From: an uncultured Acetatifactor sp.
GTDB lineage: Bacteria > Bacillota > Clostridia > Lachnospirales > Lachnospiraceae
NCBI GenBank assembly: GCA_910577035.1
Contig: CAJTKW010000046.1
Location: 1,333-31,598, forward strand
Direction: 5' to 3'
Length of the DNA stretch: 30,266 nucleotides
The notes beneath the pieces are model-generated. The model ran no database searches and had not been told where the DNA came from. It was given only the letters and a program-made list of their open reading frames with translations. Numbering within the stretch: the first letter of the stretch is position 1; each line of letters opens with the position of its first letter. Shown one piece after another: positions 15,589 to 23,886 of this stretch. The position numbers and the translations under genes are program-made.

Positions 15589-15872
15589 TAAACAGGATGG
15601 CTTATGATGACTAATTTGCTATCATATAAGGCTTCCTTAGACAACGGGGTTGATAAAAGACTTGTACAAGATGCTGCCGGACATGCGCAAATATCCAAAT
15701 GCGAAAGGAACTGTCCCCGTAACTGCAAGTCAGATCAAAAGAAAGAACAGATACTTAGCAATCTTCCAGAATTCAAGGAAGCCAAACTTATGTTCTGATT
15801 ACCTTGTTGATTACCTCAAGATGAGATAGTCCCGGAAATTCAGTATTTACAAGGCTTTCCAGACAATAAAAA
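15589..15872. other. Stretch without a supported gene between the toxin and tRNA-Val
   Basis: Short frames exist in two registers, but none has a good ribosome binding site or a recognisable family. One contains GVDKRLVQDAAGHAQIS, faintly like the end of a tyrosine recombinase, which could be a relic of an element beside the tRNA gene. No repeat of the tRNA 3' end was seen in it. Confidence 0.4.
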
Positions 15873-15946
15873 TGGAAGCAAGGGGGCTCGAACCCCTGGC
15901 CTTTCGCGTGTGAGGCGAACGCTCATCCCGGCTGAGCTATGCTTCC
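15873..15946 (-). tRNA. tRNA-Val, anticodon CAC
   Basis: The minus strand folds as a 74-nt tRNA. The acceptor is GGAAGCA/TGCTTCC with discriminator A. The D arm is GCTC/GAGC, and the anticodon arm is TTCGC-CTCACAC-GCGAA, giving anticodon CAC (valine GUG). The T arm is CAGGG-GTTCGAG-CCCC(T). CCA is not encoded. A promoter lies directly upstream. Confidence 0.95.
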
Positions 15947-15955
15947 ATGTAACTT

Positions 15956-15983
15956 ATTGTACCACAACGGGGAAAAAAATCAA
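15956..15983 (-). promoter_or_regulatory. Promoter of tRNA-Val
   Basis: On the minus strand TTGATT (15978-15983) and TACAAT (15956-15961) are separated by 16 nt, about 10 nt before the first base of the tRNA. Confidence 0.7.
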
Positions 15984-16121
15984 GGAAAAAATGAAACTGG
16001 ATTCCGAAATTTCTGTCTGCGGGAGCAAAGCAAGGCTACAAATACGGCTGGATACAGGATCGAAAAAGTGCTATTATAGTGTAGATAGGTTATGTCCGGT
16101 TTTGTGCAGGAAGGTGACAAC

Positions 16122-16196
16122 ATGGCGATGAGAACGAATAGGGAGCTTGCACAGGCGGTAACTATACGAAGGAGAGCAATATGGCACATCAGATGA
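16122..16196 (+). CDS. 24-codon upstream ORF overlapping the start of the phosphoesterase gene
   Basis: CAGGAAGG precedes ATG 16122, and the frame runs 24 codons (starting MAMRTNRELAQAV) to TGA 16194-16196, 16 nt inside the following gene. The ribosome binding site of that gene, GAAGGAGAG, lies within this ORF. It could couple or limit translation of the fusion protein, or it may be chance. No family is recognised. Confidence 0.35.
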   Translation: MAMRTNRELAQAVTIRRRAIWHIR

Positions 16197-17881
16197 AAAC
16201 CAGTATACAGCGTATACATACGGAGCCGGGGCAGCGCATTCTGGCAGTCAGTGACATACATGGCCATCTGGACCGTCTGATTCAGCTCCTGCGGCAGCTG
16301 CATTACGGAGGGGACGATATACTGGTGATCGTGGGAGACCTGATTGAAAAAGGGCCGGAGAGCCTGCGGGTGGTGCAGTATGTGATGGATCTGGCCAGGC
16401 AGCATCCCGTCTACGTGTCCATGGGAAACGTGGATCTGGGACGGATTCTGAAAGCAGATGACGATTCTCCGGAGGGAGTGGCGGACTGGGCGGGCTTCCT
16501 TGCCTGGGCGGAGCGGACCTGGGGAGGAAGCCTCTTTTCCGAGATGCTGGGGGATATGGGGATACCCGTCAGTCAGGTGGAGGGGGAGAAGGCCGCAGAA
16601 TACCGTTGTATGATGCTGGAGCAGTTTCAGGAAGAGCTGGATTTTCTCTGGAGCAGGCCGACGATTCTGACTGCGGGAAAGTACATTTTTGTCCACGGCG
16701 GCATACCCACGGAAGAAGTGGAGAGCCTGGTGGGAACGGATCCGCAGCCGTTCCTGAAAAACGATGATTTTTACAATCAGGGATATTCGTTCCGGGATCA
16801 TATCGTGGTCACGGGTCACTGGCCTACCTGTCTGTACCGCACGGACCGGGAGGATGTAAGCCCCTTGTATGACCGGGAGAGGGGAATTTTGTGCATAGAC
16901 GGGGGAAACGGATTGAAGTCTTCCGGGCAGCTCAACGGAATCATCATTCCCGACAGTCAGGGGGACATGGACGAAATCAGCTGGATGGGGTATGACGGTT
17001 TACTTCAGGTGGAAGCGCTGGAGGGCCAGGAGGGCCGGGCTGCCGGGGCACACATTCAGTATTTCGAAAGCGGGGTGGAGCTGTTATCCCGGGATGGGGA
17101 TATGGGGGAGTGGAAACAGCTTTCCTCGGGAAAGATCTTTTCGGGACCTATAAACTGGACTTATCATGACGGCGAGGGCAGGCTGCACTACAGCGATTAT
17201 GCGGACACGGTGCTGGCCGTGGCCCCGGGAGACCGGCTGAATGTGATTCTGCAGACCGGGGCAGGGTATTACTGTAAAAAGGACGGTATGGTCGGCTGGT
17301 ATCAGGGGAAAGCGCAGCCTGTGGAGCAGCGTCTTGTACTGCAGAACGGGGGGCCGGACCGGAAGGAGGCCCACCGTCTTGAGCGGGAGCTTATGGTGTA
17401 CGGGCTGCTGGACCGGCTGAACATCCCCTATGAGCGGATCGACCATAGGGAGACCAACACCATGGAGGCCTGTCAGGCGGTGGATGAGGCACTGCAGGGG
17501 GCAATGATCTGCAAGAATCTGTTCCTGTGTAACCGTCAGCGGACAAATTTTTATCTGTTGATGATGCCGGGGGATAAGGTATTTAAGACCAAAGAGCTTT
17601 CCGCCCAGATCGGCAGCTCCAGGCTGTCCTTTGGGGAGGCGGTCTATATGGAGCGGTATCTGCATATCAGCCCGGGCAGCGTCAGCGTTATGGGTCTGAT
17701 GCACGATACGGAGTGCCGGGTGCAGCTGTTGATAGACAGGGATCTTCTGGAGGGGGAATTTTTCGGCTGTCATCCCTGCATGAACACTTCCAGTATCCGC
17801 CTGCGGATGAAGGATCTGCTGGAGGTTTTTCTGCCTGCGGTGGGGCATGAGCCCCTGTATGTGGAATTAACGGGAGAGTGA
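16181..17881 (+). CDS. Metallophosphoesterase fused to a ProX/YbaK-type prolyl-tRNA deacylase domain
   Basis: A 566-residue protein. Residues 15-250 are a calcineurin-like phosphoesterase: SDIHGH, GDLIEKGP, GNVD, then FVHGGIPTEE and VVTGHWPT supply the metal ligands, as in PrpE/ApaH-type phosphatases. Residues 260-390 are a linker with beta-rich repeats. Residues about 400-566 match the free-standing ProX editing domain: ELMVYGLLDRLNIPYERIDH, the lysine in CKNLFLCN, and FFGCHPCMNTSSIRL. ProX/ProXp-ala proteins remove alanine wrongly attached to tRNA-Pro. The two activities could act on a nucleotide signal and on tRNA, but their link is unknown. GAAGGAGAG lies 5 nt before ATG 16181. The response regulator starts 1 nt after the stop. 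Confidence 0.85.
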   Translation: MAHQMKTSIQRIHTEPGQRILAVSDIHGHLDRLIQLLRQLHYGGDDILVIVGDLIEKGPESLRVVQYVMDLARQHPVYVSMGNVDLGRILKADDDSPEGVADWAGFLAWAERTWGGSLFSEMLGDMGIPVSQVEGEKAAEYRCMMLEQFQEELDFLWSRPTILTAGKYIFVHGGIPTEEVESLVGTDPQPFLKNDDFYNQGYSFRDHIVVTGHWPTCLYRTDREDVSPLYDRERGILCIDGGNGLKSSGQLNGIIIPDSQGDMDEISWMGYDGLLQVEALEGQEGRAAGAHIQYFESGVELLSRDGDMGEWKQLSSGKIFSGPINWTYHDGEGRLHYSDYADTVLAVAPGDRLNVILQTGAGYYCKKDGMVGWYQGKAQPVEQRLVLQNGGPDRKEAHRLERELMVYGLLDRLNIPYERIDHRETNTMEACQAVDEALQGAMICKNLFLCNRQRTNFYLLMMPGDKVFKTKELSAQIGSSRLSFGEAVYMERYLHISPGSVSVMGLMHDTECRVQLLIDRDLLEGEFFGCHPCMNTSSIRLRMKDLLEVFLPAVGHEPLYVELTGE

Positions 17882-17882
17882 C

Positions 17883-18575
17883 ATGAAAATAGTCATATGC
17901 GACGACAATGCCGGGGATGCAGCCTATGTGGGCGGGCTGGCGGAAGCGTGGAAAAGGCGGAAGGGAATCGTGGCGGAGCTTTTAACCTTTCCTTCGGCGG
18001 AGGCCCTGCTTTTTGCCTGGGAAGAAAACCGGGATATGGACATCCTGCTGCTGGATATTGAGATGGGCGGTATGAGCGGCCTGGAGCTGGCCAGGCATCT
18101 GCGGCAGCACGGGGCAGGAATGCAGATTATCTTCCTCACGGGTTATATGGATTATATTGCCGAGGGCTATGATGTGGAGGCCCTGCATTATCTGTTAAAG
18201 CCTGTGAACGGAGACCGTCTGGGCCAGGTGCTGGACCGGGCCGTGGAGCGCATCCGCGTCAGGGAGCGTATGCTTGTGCTCACCCTGCCGGATGGGGTGG
18301 TGCAGCTGCCGCTGTATGAGATCCGATACCTGGAGGTCCTGCGTAATTATACTACGGTCCATGGTAAAGAGGATTACAGTGTGAAAAGAAGCCTGAACGA
18401 TCTGGCAGGAGAGCTGGATGAAAGCTTTTATCGAATACATCGTTCCTTTATTGTCAATATGCGGTTCATCCGGCGGATTACCAGAGAGGAGGTAATGCTG
18501 AAGGACGGCACGGCACTGCCTCTGTCCAGGAAGCAGTATGAAGGCCTAAACCGGGCGCTGATCGCGTATTTTTGA
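17883..18575 (+). CDS. LytTR-family response regulator (AgrA/LytR type)
   Basis: A 230-residue regulator. The receiver domain carries D7/D8, the phosphoacceptor D58 in ILLLDIEMGG, threonine in FLTGY and lysine in YLLKPV. The LytTR DNA-binding domain follows from about 130: EIRYLEVLRNYTTVH, FYRIHRSFIVNM and the final SRKQYEGLNRAL. The gene begins 1 nt after the phosphoesterase fusion and is followed 20 nt later by its kinase, so all three are probably cotranscribed. LytTR regulators often control export systems in Clostridia; the ABC exporter pair downstream, after a terminator, is a candidate target. Confidence 0.92.
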   Translation: MKIVICDDNAGDAAYVGGLAEAWKRRKGIVAELLTFPSAEALLFAWEENRDMDILLLDIEMGGMSGLELARHLRQHGAGMQIIFLTGYMDYIAEGYDVEALHYLLKPVNGDRLGQVLDRAVERIRVRERMLVLTLPDGVVQLPLYEIRYLEVLRNYTTVHGKEDYSVKRSLNDLAGELDESFYRIHRSFIVNMRFIRRITREEVMLKDGTALPLSRKQYEGLNRALIAYF

Positions 18576-18595
18576 GGTGGGGAGAGGGAGGTACC

Positions 18596-19258
18596 ATGTC
18601 TTTGCTGGACAGGATCATTGACAAGAGGATTGCCCGCTATCAGGGGGATTTGCTGTCTACTCATTATGCCGAGGTGGAGAATATGTACAATCAGACCCGG
18701 GGCTGGCGGCATGATTACCGCAATCATATCCAGGTGCTGAGGAACTATGCCGAATTGGGGGATCTGGAGGCAATCAGGACGTATCTGGATGGGCTGAATG
18801 AGGATTTGGGCACGGTGGATCTGGCCCTGAAGACCGGCAACCGGATGACGGACATCATCCTGAACAGTAAAATTTCCCTGGCCAGGTCCAGGGAGATTCA
18901 GGTGTGGGCGGATGCCCATGTACCCGTGACTCTGACCATATCAGGGGTTGATCTGTGTATCATCCTGGGGAATCTGTTTGACAATGCCATAGAGGCTTGT
19001 ATGCAGCTTCCGCAGAAAGAGCGGATGATCCGCATTTATATGGAGATGAAGAATACCCAGCTCTATATTTCCCTCACCAATACCACGGCCCGGAAGAAGC
19101 AGCAGCGCCAGGAGAACGGGCGTTTTGCCAGCACCAAGGGACATGACCACGGCTACGGCCTGGTACGCATTGACACTATCATAGAACGATACCACGGGTA
19201 TCTCCGGCGGGGCAGCGAGGACGGAGCTTTTACCACAGAGGTTCTGCTGCCCCAGTGA
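18596..19258 (+). CDS. GHKL sensor histidine kinase without a membrane sensor region
   Basis: A 220-residue kinase of the AgrC/CitA-like GHKL group. The phosphoacceptor is H39 in WRHDYRNHIQVL, the N-box is NLFDNAIEAC (N126), and the glycine-rich ATP lid is GHDHGYGL. Normal members have 200 or more residues of membrane helices before the histidine; here only 38 soluble residues precede it, and no hydrophobic segment exists. GGGAGG lies 5 nt before ATG 18596; the longer frame from 18572 adds only 8 residues. It would sense something in the cytoplasm, or be switched by a partner, for which the fused phosphoesterase-deacylase in the same operon is a candidate. Confidence 0.88.
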   Translation: MSLLDRIIDKRIARYQGDLLSTHYAEVENMYNQTRGWRHDYRNHIQVLRNYAELGDLEAIRTYLDGLNEDLGTVDLALKTGNRMTDIILNSKISLARSREIQVWADAHVPVTLTISGVDLCIILGNLFDNAIEACMQLPQKERMIRIYMEMKNTQLYISLTNTTARKKQQRQENGRFASTKGHDHGYGLVRIDTIIERYHGYLRRGSEDGAFTTEVLLPQ

Positions 19259-19286
19259 CTTGGGCCGTTCAAATGTTATTTATCCC

Positions 19287-19333
19287 CAAGGGCATACATT
19301 TCGTCCCTCGAAGTGTAATGCCCTTGTTTTTTT
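19287..19333 (+). terminator. Rho-independent terminator after the two-component operon
   Basis: CAAGGGCAT (19287-19295) pairs with ATGCCCTTG (19318-19326), the stem continues inward with one wobble and one bulged A, and seven T residues follow (19327-19333). Confidence 0.9.
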
Positions 19334-19357
19334 GTGATACTATGTGCAGGAAGTAAA

Positions 19358-19408
19358 GTATGCGTCAGATCAGCTTAAGGCAGAAACGGATCTTACGCAT
19401 ACGGTTTT
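19358..19408 (+). promoter_or_regulatory. 14-bp imperfect hairpin in the leader of the exporter pair
   Basis: GTATGCGT-c-AGATC (19358-19371) pairs with GATCT-t-ACGCATAC (19389-19402), with only the central position unpaired and a 17-nt loop. GGTTTTC follows. It lies 17 nt before the ribosome binding site of the first exporter gene, so it could be an operator or an attenuator. Role inferred from position. Confidence 0.6.
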
Positions 19409-19424
19409 CGTGAGGGAGGGATAT

Positions 19425-21344
19425 ATGAGCCGGACAGAAGAAAAAAAGAACAAAATCCGCAGGCCCCGGTACGGCATATGCAGTAATATCAAATATCTGC
19501 TGAAGATGAGCCGGGAGATACCGGGGCTGTTGTTTCAGCAGAGTCTTAAGGTTTTGGTTAACGTGGCAATCAGCGTCATCGGATTGTACCTGTCGCCCAC
19601 ATTGCTCCGTCTTCTGGAACAGAGGCAGTCACTGGAGGTGCTGCTGGGGACGCTGGGGGGCTTTGTGCTGGCGCTGTTTGCTGCCTATGCTGCCAAAGGG
19701 TATCTGGACCAGCAGTGGATCCGTCTGATTGTGGCGAGGGCATGTATGATGGGCCGGATCAATGCCAAGATGGGAAGCTGCTCTTATCCCCTGCTGCTGA
19801 ACGAGGAATTCAATAATAAGTGGGAGCAGGGCATGGAGGCATGTGACGGTAATGGTTCGGCAGCAACGGAGGCAATCTGGAGAACCATGTTTGCTATTCC
19901 GGAGAACCTGATCTGCTTTGGTATCTACCTGGCCCTGCTCACCCGGGTTCAGCCCTTTCTGATTCTGATTACTCTGCTTACTTCCGGGCTTGGGTATTTC
20001 ATTACCTACCATTTTGTACAGAAGGAATATCGCTTTCAGGCGGAAGGTGCGGAGCCTTACCGGAAGGATTTCTGCCTGCTGGAGGCTGTCCGCGATTTCA
20101 GGCTGGCCAAGGATGTGCGTATCTTCGGCATGAGGGAGTGGCTGGAGGGGATGCACATGAAATATCAGAGGCTGGCGGAGGATATACAGAAACGCCGGGG
20201 AATAAACAATCTTCTGGCAGATATGGCAAGCCTGGTGCTGGATATTCTGCGCAACGGTATTGCTTATGCCTATCTGCTGGCGGTCACGCTGGAGGGAAAT
20301 CTTTCTGCGGGAGAGTTTTTGCTGTATTTTACGGCGGTGACCGGTTTTACCGCCTGGATCACGGGAATACTTGGCGGTTTTACCGATCTGCACAGACAGA
20401 GCATTGATATATCTGCCGTCCGGGAGTTTCTTGATTTTCCGGAACCTTTTTTGATGGAGGGAGGGAAAAAGCCGGTATTAAACGGCCTGCAGAGTTGCAC
20501 CTTTGAATTGCGCAACGTGACCTATAGGTATCCCAACGGAGAAAAACCGATATTGTCTCATTTTAACCTGACGGTAAAGCCGGGGGAAAAGCTGGCGGTG
20601 GTAGGCGCAAACGGTGCCGGCAAGACCACGCTGATAAAGCTGCTGAGCGGTTTCCTGGATCCCGATGAAGGGGAGGTACTGCTAAATGGGGTAGACATTC
20701 GGGAGTATAACCGGCGGGAGTATTACCGATTGTTCAGCGGGGTATTTCAGGATTTTTCCGTTTTGGGAGGCTCCATTGCGGAGAATGTGGCCCAGTGCAG
20801 CTCTCCGGAGACAGAAAGAGTGAGGGCCTGTCTGGATCGCGCGGGAATGCGGGAACGGATAGAACGCCTGGAGGACGGTCTGGATACCAAGCTGGAGAAG
20901 GCAGTGTATCCGGAGGCCATAGAGCTTTCCGGCGGGGAACTGCAGAGACTGATGATGGCCCGTATGCTGTACAAGGATGCCCCGGTGCTGCTGCTGGATG
21001 AGCCCACGGCAGCGTTGGATGCCCTGGCAGAACAGGACATCTATCAGCGTTATGACGAGTTGTCCAGGGGACGTACCAGTGTGTATATTTCTCACCGGCT
21101 GGCAAGCACCCGTTTCTGCGACCGGGTTATTCTGCTGGAGGACGGAGGCATCCGGGAGGAAGGTACCCATGAGGAATTGGCAGCCCTGGGAGGCCGATAT
21201 GCGGAGCTGTTCCGAATCCAGAGTAAGTATTATCAGAGTGGCGGGGAAGACTGCGGGGACGAGGGCCTGGAAGCGGGAACAGGGGGATTGACAGAAAACG
21301 GTGGTCTGCAGCAGGATGGGGACGCAGCCGGAAAGGAGGGGTAG
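19425..21344 (+). CDS. ABC exporter half transporter, first of a pair
   Basis: A 639-residue membrane-ATPase half transporter. A basic N-terminus of about 30 residues leads into a six-segment membrane domain (about 50-320) and an ATPase domain: GANGAGKTT (K400), LSGGELQR (about 501), LLLDEPTAALD (E526) and the H-loop ISHRLAS. The last 35 residues are a glycine- and acid-rich tail. The start at 19425 follows GAGGGAGG; an upstream frame reaching 19344 passes through the leader hairpin and is not credible. The next gene begins 3 nt after the stop and encodes a similar half, so a heterodimer is likely. Such pairs with divergent membrane domains often export peptides or drugs in Clostridia, but no peptide precursor is visible here. 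Confidence 0.88.
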   Translation: MSRTEEKKNKIRRPRYGICSNIKYLLKMSREIPGLLFQQSLKVLVNVAISVIGLYLSPTLLRLLEQRQSLEVLLGTLGGFVLALFAAYAAKGYLDQQWIRLIVARACMMGRINAKMGSCSYPLLLNEEFNNKWEQGMEACDGNGSAATEAIWRTMFAIPENLICFGIYLALLTRVQPFLILITLLTSGLGYFITYHFVQKEYRFQAEGAEPYRKDFCLLEAVRDFRLAKDVRIFGMREWLEGMHMKYQRLAEDIQKRRGINNLLADMASLVLDILRNGIAYAYLLAVTLEGNLSAGEFLLYFTAVTGFTAWITGILGGFTDLHRQSIDISAVREFLDFPEPFLMEGGKKPVLNGLQSCTFELRNVTYRYPNGEKPILSHFNLTVKPGEKLAVVGANGAGKTTLIKLLSGFLDPDEGEVLLNGVDIREYNRREYYRLFSGVFQDFSVLGGSIAENVAQCSSPETERVRACLDRAGMRERIERLEDGLDTKLEKAVYPEAIELSGGELQRLMMARMLYKDAPVLLLDEPTAALDALAEQDIYQRYDELSRGRTSVYISHRLASTRFCDRVILLEDGGIREEGTHEELAALGGRYAELFRIQSKYYQSGGEDCGDEGLEAGTGGLTENGGLQQDGDAAGKEG

Positions 21345-21347
21345 GAA

Positions 21348-23234
21348 ATGTCGGAAGAGAAAAAGGATGTGAAGGAAGAGAAGCTGTCCCTCAGGGAGGT
21401 GCTGGGGATAAACAGACGGATATTTGGCATCTGTGCCAAAGCCAGACCGGGATTTTTTGTTCTGCGTTTTACGGTGCGGATTTTGGAGGCGTTGTCGCCC
21501 TATGTGACGTTGTACTGCTCCGCAAGATTTTTAGATGAGCTCACAGCGGCCCGCAGGCCGGAAATCCTGACCAGATGGGTGCTGTTGATTCTGGGACTGA
21601 CGGCGGTATTCCGGATCGCAGGTTCCCTCCTTAAGCGAATGGAAGATGCCCAGACAGCCACCGAATCTTACTGGATTAACTGGATCTATGGGAAGAAAGC
21701 GTTGGAGCTGGATTTTGCCCAGGCGGACGATGCCCGCTGCAGCGATCAGCTGACGCAGATTTTACAGACGTCCAATTATGGAGGACGGGGGATCTGGCAG
21801 TTTACCTATATGCTGCCTGCGCTGGCAGGGATACTTTTTAAGGTGGCTGGCGGTATTGCTTTGTCTGTATCTTTGTTTACGCTGCCGGTTAAGCCCGAAT
21901 ATCAGGGGCTGCCGCTGCTTAAGGCGGGGCTGGGCCTGGCGGTGGGCGGAATACTGGCAGTACTCATTTTATCCCCGCTTTTGGCGGCGAAAAGAGTTAA
22001 GGCAGAGCTTGCCACTACCGAGGCGGGCAGATCCGGAAATCGTTTTTATTTCTTTTTTGGCTTTCAGATTTTTACGGAGGAGAAGCGGGCGCTGGATATT
22101 CGGATGTACCGCCAGGATCTGTATGCCCTGGAAATGATGGAGAAAGGGAACAGCTGGGGCCTGCACGGGGTGTTCCAGAAGCTGCAGAAAGGACTGGCAG
22201 GCGTAATTGGTGGCATTACTGCCGGGCTGTCCCAGTGCATGATGGGCTGTATCTACCTTTACGTGTGCCTGAAAGCCTGGTACGGCGCCTTTGGCGTGGG
22301 CAGCGTGACACAGTATGTGGGAGCGTTACTGTCTCTGGCGGGCGGCATCTCCGAGCTGCTCTCCATGGGGGCACAGATGCGGGGTAACACGGTATTTTTA
22401 AAGCAGGTGTTGGAGTATCTGGACATCCCAAACGAAATGTATCAGGGAAGCCTGACGGTGGAAAAGCGGAGCGACAGACAGTATGGGGTGGAATTTAAAG
22501 ATGTGAGCTTTCGGTATCCGGGCAGCCGGGAGTATGCCCTGCGTCATGTGAACATGCGGTTTAACGTAGGAGAGAAGCTGGCGGTGGTGGGGCAGAACGG
22601 TTCCGGTAAGACCACCTTTATCAAGCTGCTGTGCAGGCTCTATGATCCCACAGAGGGGGAGATTTTGTTAAACGGTATCAATATCAGAAAGTATGATTAT
22701 CAGGAGTATATGTCCATATTCTCCGTGGTGTTTCAGGACTTTCAGCTGTTGGACGCGCCGCTGGGGGAAAATATTGCGGCGGGTTTGTCCTGCGACGAGG
22801 ACAGGGCCGTGGAGTGCCTGGAGAAGGCCGGACTTGGAGAGTGGTATCGGACGAAGGCGGATAAAGGGCTGAAGACATGGCTGTGCCAGCGGGAGAACGC
22901 AGACAAGGGAATACAGGTTTCCGGCGGTGAGGGGCAGAAGCTGGCCATTGCCAGGAGCCTGTACCGGGATGCGCCTTTTCTGGTGCTGGATGAGCCTACG
23001 GCGGCGCTGGATCCCCTGTCGGAGTATGAGGTGTACACCCGTCTGAATGAGATCGTGGAAGACAAGACGGCCATCTATATCAGCCATCGGCTGTCTTCCT
23101 GCCGGTTCTGCGACGAGATTGCCGTATTTCATGAGGGACAGGTGATCGAGAAGGGCAGCCACGAAGGATTGTTATCCCAAGGCGGCAAATATGCGGAGCT
23201 GTGGAACGCCCAGGCCCGGTATTATCAGCAATAA
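21348..23234 (+). CDS. ABC exporter half transporter, second of a pair
   Basis: A 628-residue half transporter partnered with the gene just upstream. A charged N-terminus (KKDVKEEK) precedes a divergent membrane domain with about six hydrophobic segments (45-340). The ATPase domain has GQNGSGKTT (K421), a signature VSGGEGQK (about 524, where the usual final QR is QK), FLVLDEPTAALD (E549) and the H-loop ISHRLSS. Both ATPase domains of the pair keep the Walker B glutamate, so neither site looks degenerate. GAAAGGAGGGG upstream of ATG 21348 gives strong translation. No terminator T-run was seen after the stop. Confidence 0.88.
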   Translation: MSEEKKDVKEEKLSLREVLGINRRIFGICAKARPGFFVLRFTVRILEALSPYVTLYCSARFLDELTAARRPEILTRWVLLILGLTAVFRIAGSLLKRMEDAQTATESYWINWIYGKKALELDFAQADDARCSDQLTQILQTSNYGGRGIWQFTYMLPALAGILFKVAGGIALSVSLFTLPVKPEYQGLPLLKAGLGLAVGGILAVLILSPLLAAKRVKAELATTEAGRSGNRFYFFFGFQIFTEEKRALDIRMYRQDLYALEMMEKGNSWGLHGVFQKLQKGLAGVIGGITAGLSQCMMGCIYLYVCLKAWYGAFGVGSVTQYVGALLSLAGGISELLSMGAQMRGNTVFLKQVLEYLDIPNEMYQGSLTVEKRSDRQYGVEFKDVSFRYPGSREYALRHVNMRFNVGEKLAVVGQNGSGKTTFIKLLCRLYDPTEGEILLNGINIRKYDYQEYMSIFSVVFQDFQLLDAPLGENIAAGLSCDEDRAVECLEKAGLGEWYRTKADKGLKTWLCQRENADKGIQVSGGEGQKLAIARSLYRDAPFLVLDEPTAALDPLSEYEVYTRLNEIVEDKTAIYISHRLSSCRFCDEIAVFHEGQVIEKGSHEGLLSQGGKYAELWNAQARYYQQ

Positions 23235-23408
23235 AAGAATCCATTAGACTTTTACAGGGAGGCTGTGATATACTGGTGGCAGCAGGTATCAGTTCGGTGC
23301 CCTGTCTGAACCGTTACGGCAACGGTAAAGCCGCCGGCATAAAGCCGGCAGTAACTCTTGTGACGGTGTTGGCGATATAGTAATATTTCCGGAAAGGGAG
23401 GATATAGT
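23235..23408 (+). other. Hairpin-rich non-coding leader upstream of the 130-aa protein
   Basis: Three small stems occur in series: an imperfect one at about 23284-23304, CCGTT-acggc-AACGG (23311-23325) and GCCGGC-ataaa-GCCGGC (23333-23349). AAAGGGAGG then gives a ribosome binding site. I compared it from memory with cobalamin, c-di-GMP and purine riboswitches and found no defining core sequence. It could be a structured regulatory leader of unknown class or simply GC-rich filler. Confidence 0.4.
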
Positions 23409-23801
23409 ATGCCGGCCAAAAAGCTGGTGGTGCGGCGGAAATGGAAACTTGCTTCTGCCCTTATGCCGTATTGGATCATTACCCGAGTGTCGAAAGAGGA
23501 CTTTATGCAAAGGTTTCTGCTGGAGGACGATGTTTCCTGTGATGTGACTGACTGGGAGCAGGCTGAGGAGAGTGCGGACTTTTGTCCCTGGGAGTGGGGA
23601 GTCCCCATCGGCAATGGAAAAACCCTGGAACTGGAAATAGAGGAAGACGTAAGTTCCGTTTTTGCGGTTACGATGGGTGGGCTCTTGTCAAATGAGATAA
23701 TACTGGATTCCGACCAATCTATTTATCAGATCTTATTGACGACTAAAGGAGGGTGGAAAGAGCCGTCTTATCCCCGGCTTTTGCCTATGCGCTTTACGTG
23801 A
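23409..23801 (+). CDS. Uncharacterised 130-residue protein
   Basis: ATG 23409 follows GGGAGG with good spacing. The N-terminus is basic (MPAKKLVVRRKWKLAS), the middle is acidic with two cysteines (VSCDV, DFCPWEWG), and the second half alternates like beta-strands (LELEIEEDVSSVFAV). There is no signal peptide, membrane segment or known catalytic motif. The family is not recognised. It sits alone behind a hairpin-rich leader, about 85 nt before the broken Nudix gene. Confidence 0.6.
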   Translation: MPAKKLVVRRKWKLASALMPYWIITRVSKEDFMQRFLLEDDVSCDVTDWEQAEESADFCPWEWGVPIGNGKTLELEIEEDVSSVFAVTMGGLLSNEIILDSDQSIYQILLTTKGGWKEPSYPRLLPMRFT

Positions 23802-23830
23802 CCTTTACGCTTTGGTTTCATGGATTGTTT

Positions 23831-23866
23831 GTGCCGAGAAAGTCGGCACTGCCGCCTGCGGCGGCA
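23831..23866. repeat. Two tandem perfect hairpins upstream of the Nudix gene
   Basis: GTGCCGA-gaaag-TCGGCAC (23831-23849) is followed directly by TGCCGCC-tgc-GGCGGCA (23850-23866). No T-run follows, so they are not a standard terminator, and they end 20 nt before the start codon at 23887. Confidence 0.6.
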
Positions 23867-23886
23867 TATCGGGAAGTGGGGAAAAT

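Noticed and set aside
15604..15798. 64-codon frame after the toxin gene with a faint recombinase-like stretch
   Set aside because: Only a dozen residues look similar, no catalytic residues are present and there is no good ribosome binding site. Kept only as a note on the intergenic region.
23240..23400. Cobalamin or c-di-GMP riboswitch before the 130-residue protein
   Set aside because: Phrases such as TTTACAGGGA and AAAGCC look similar, but the defining cores were not found.
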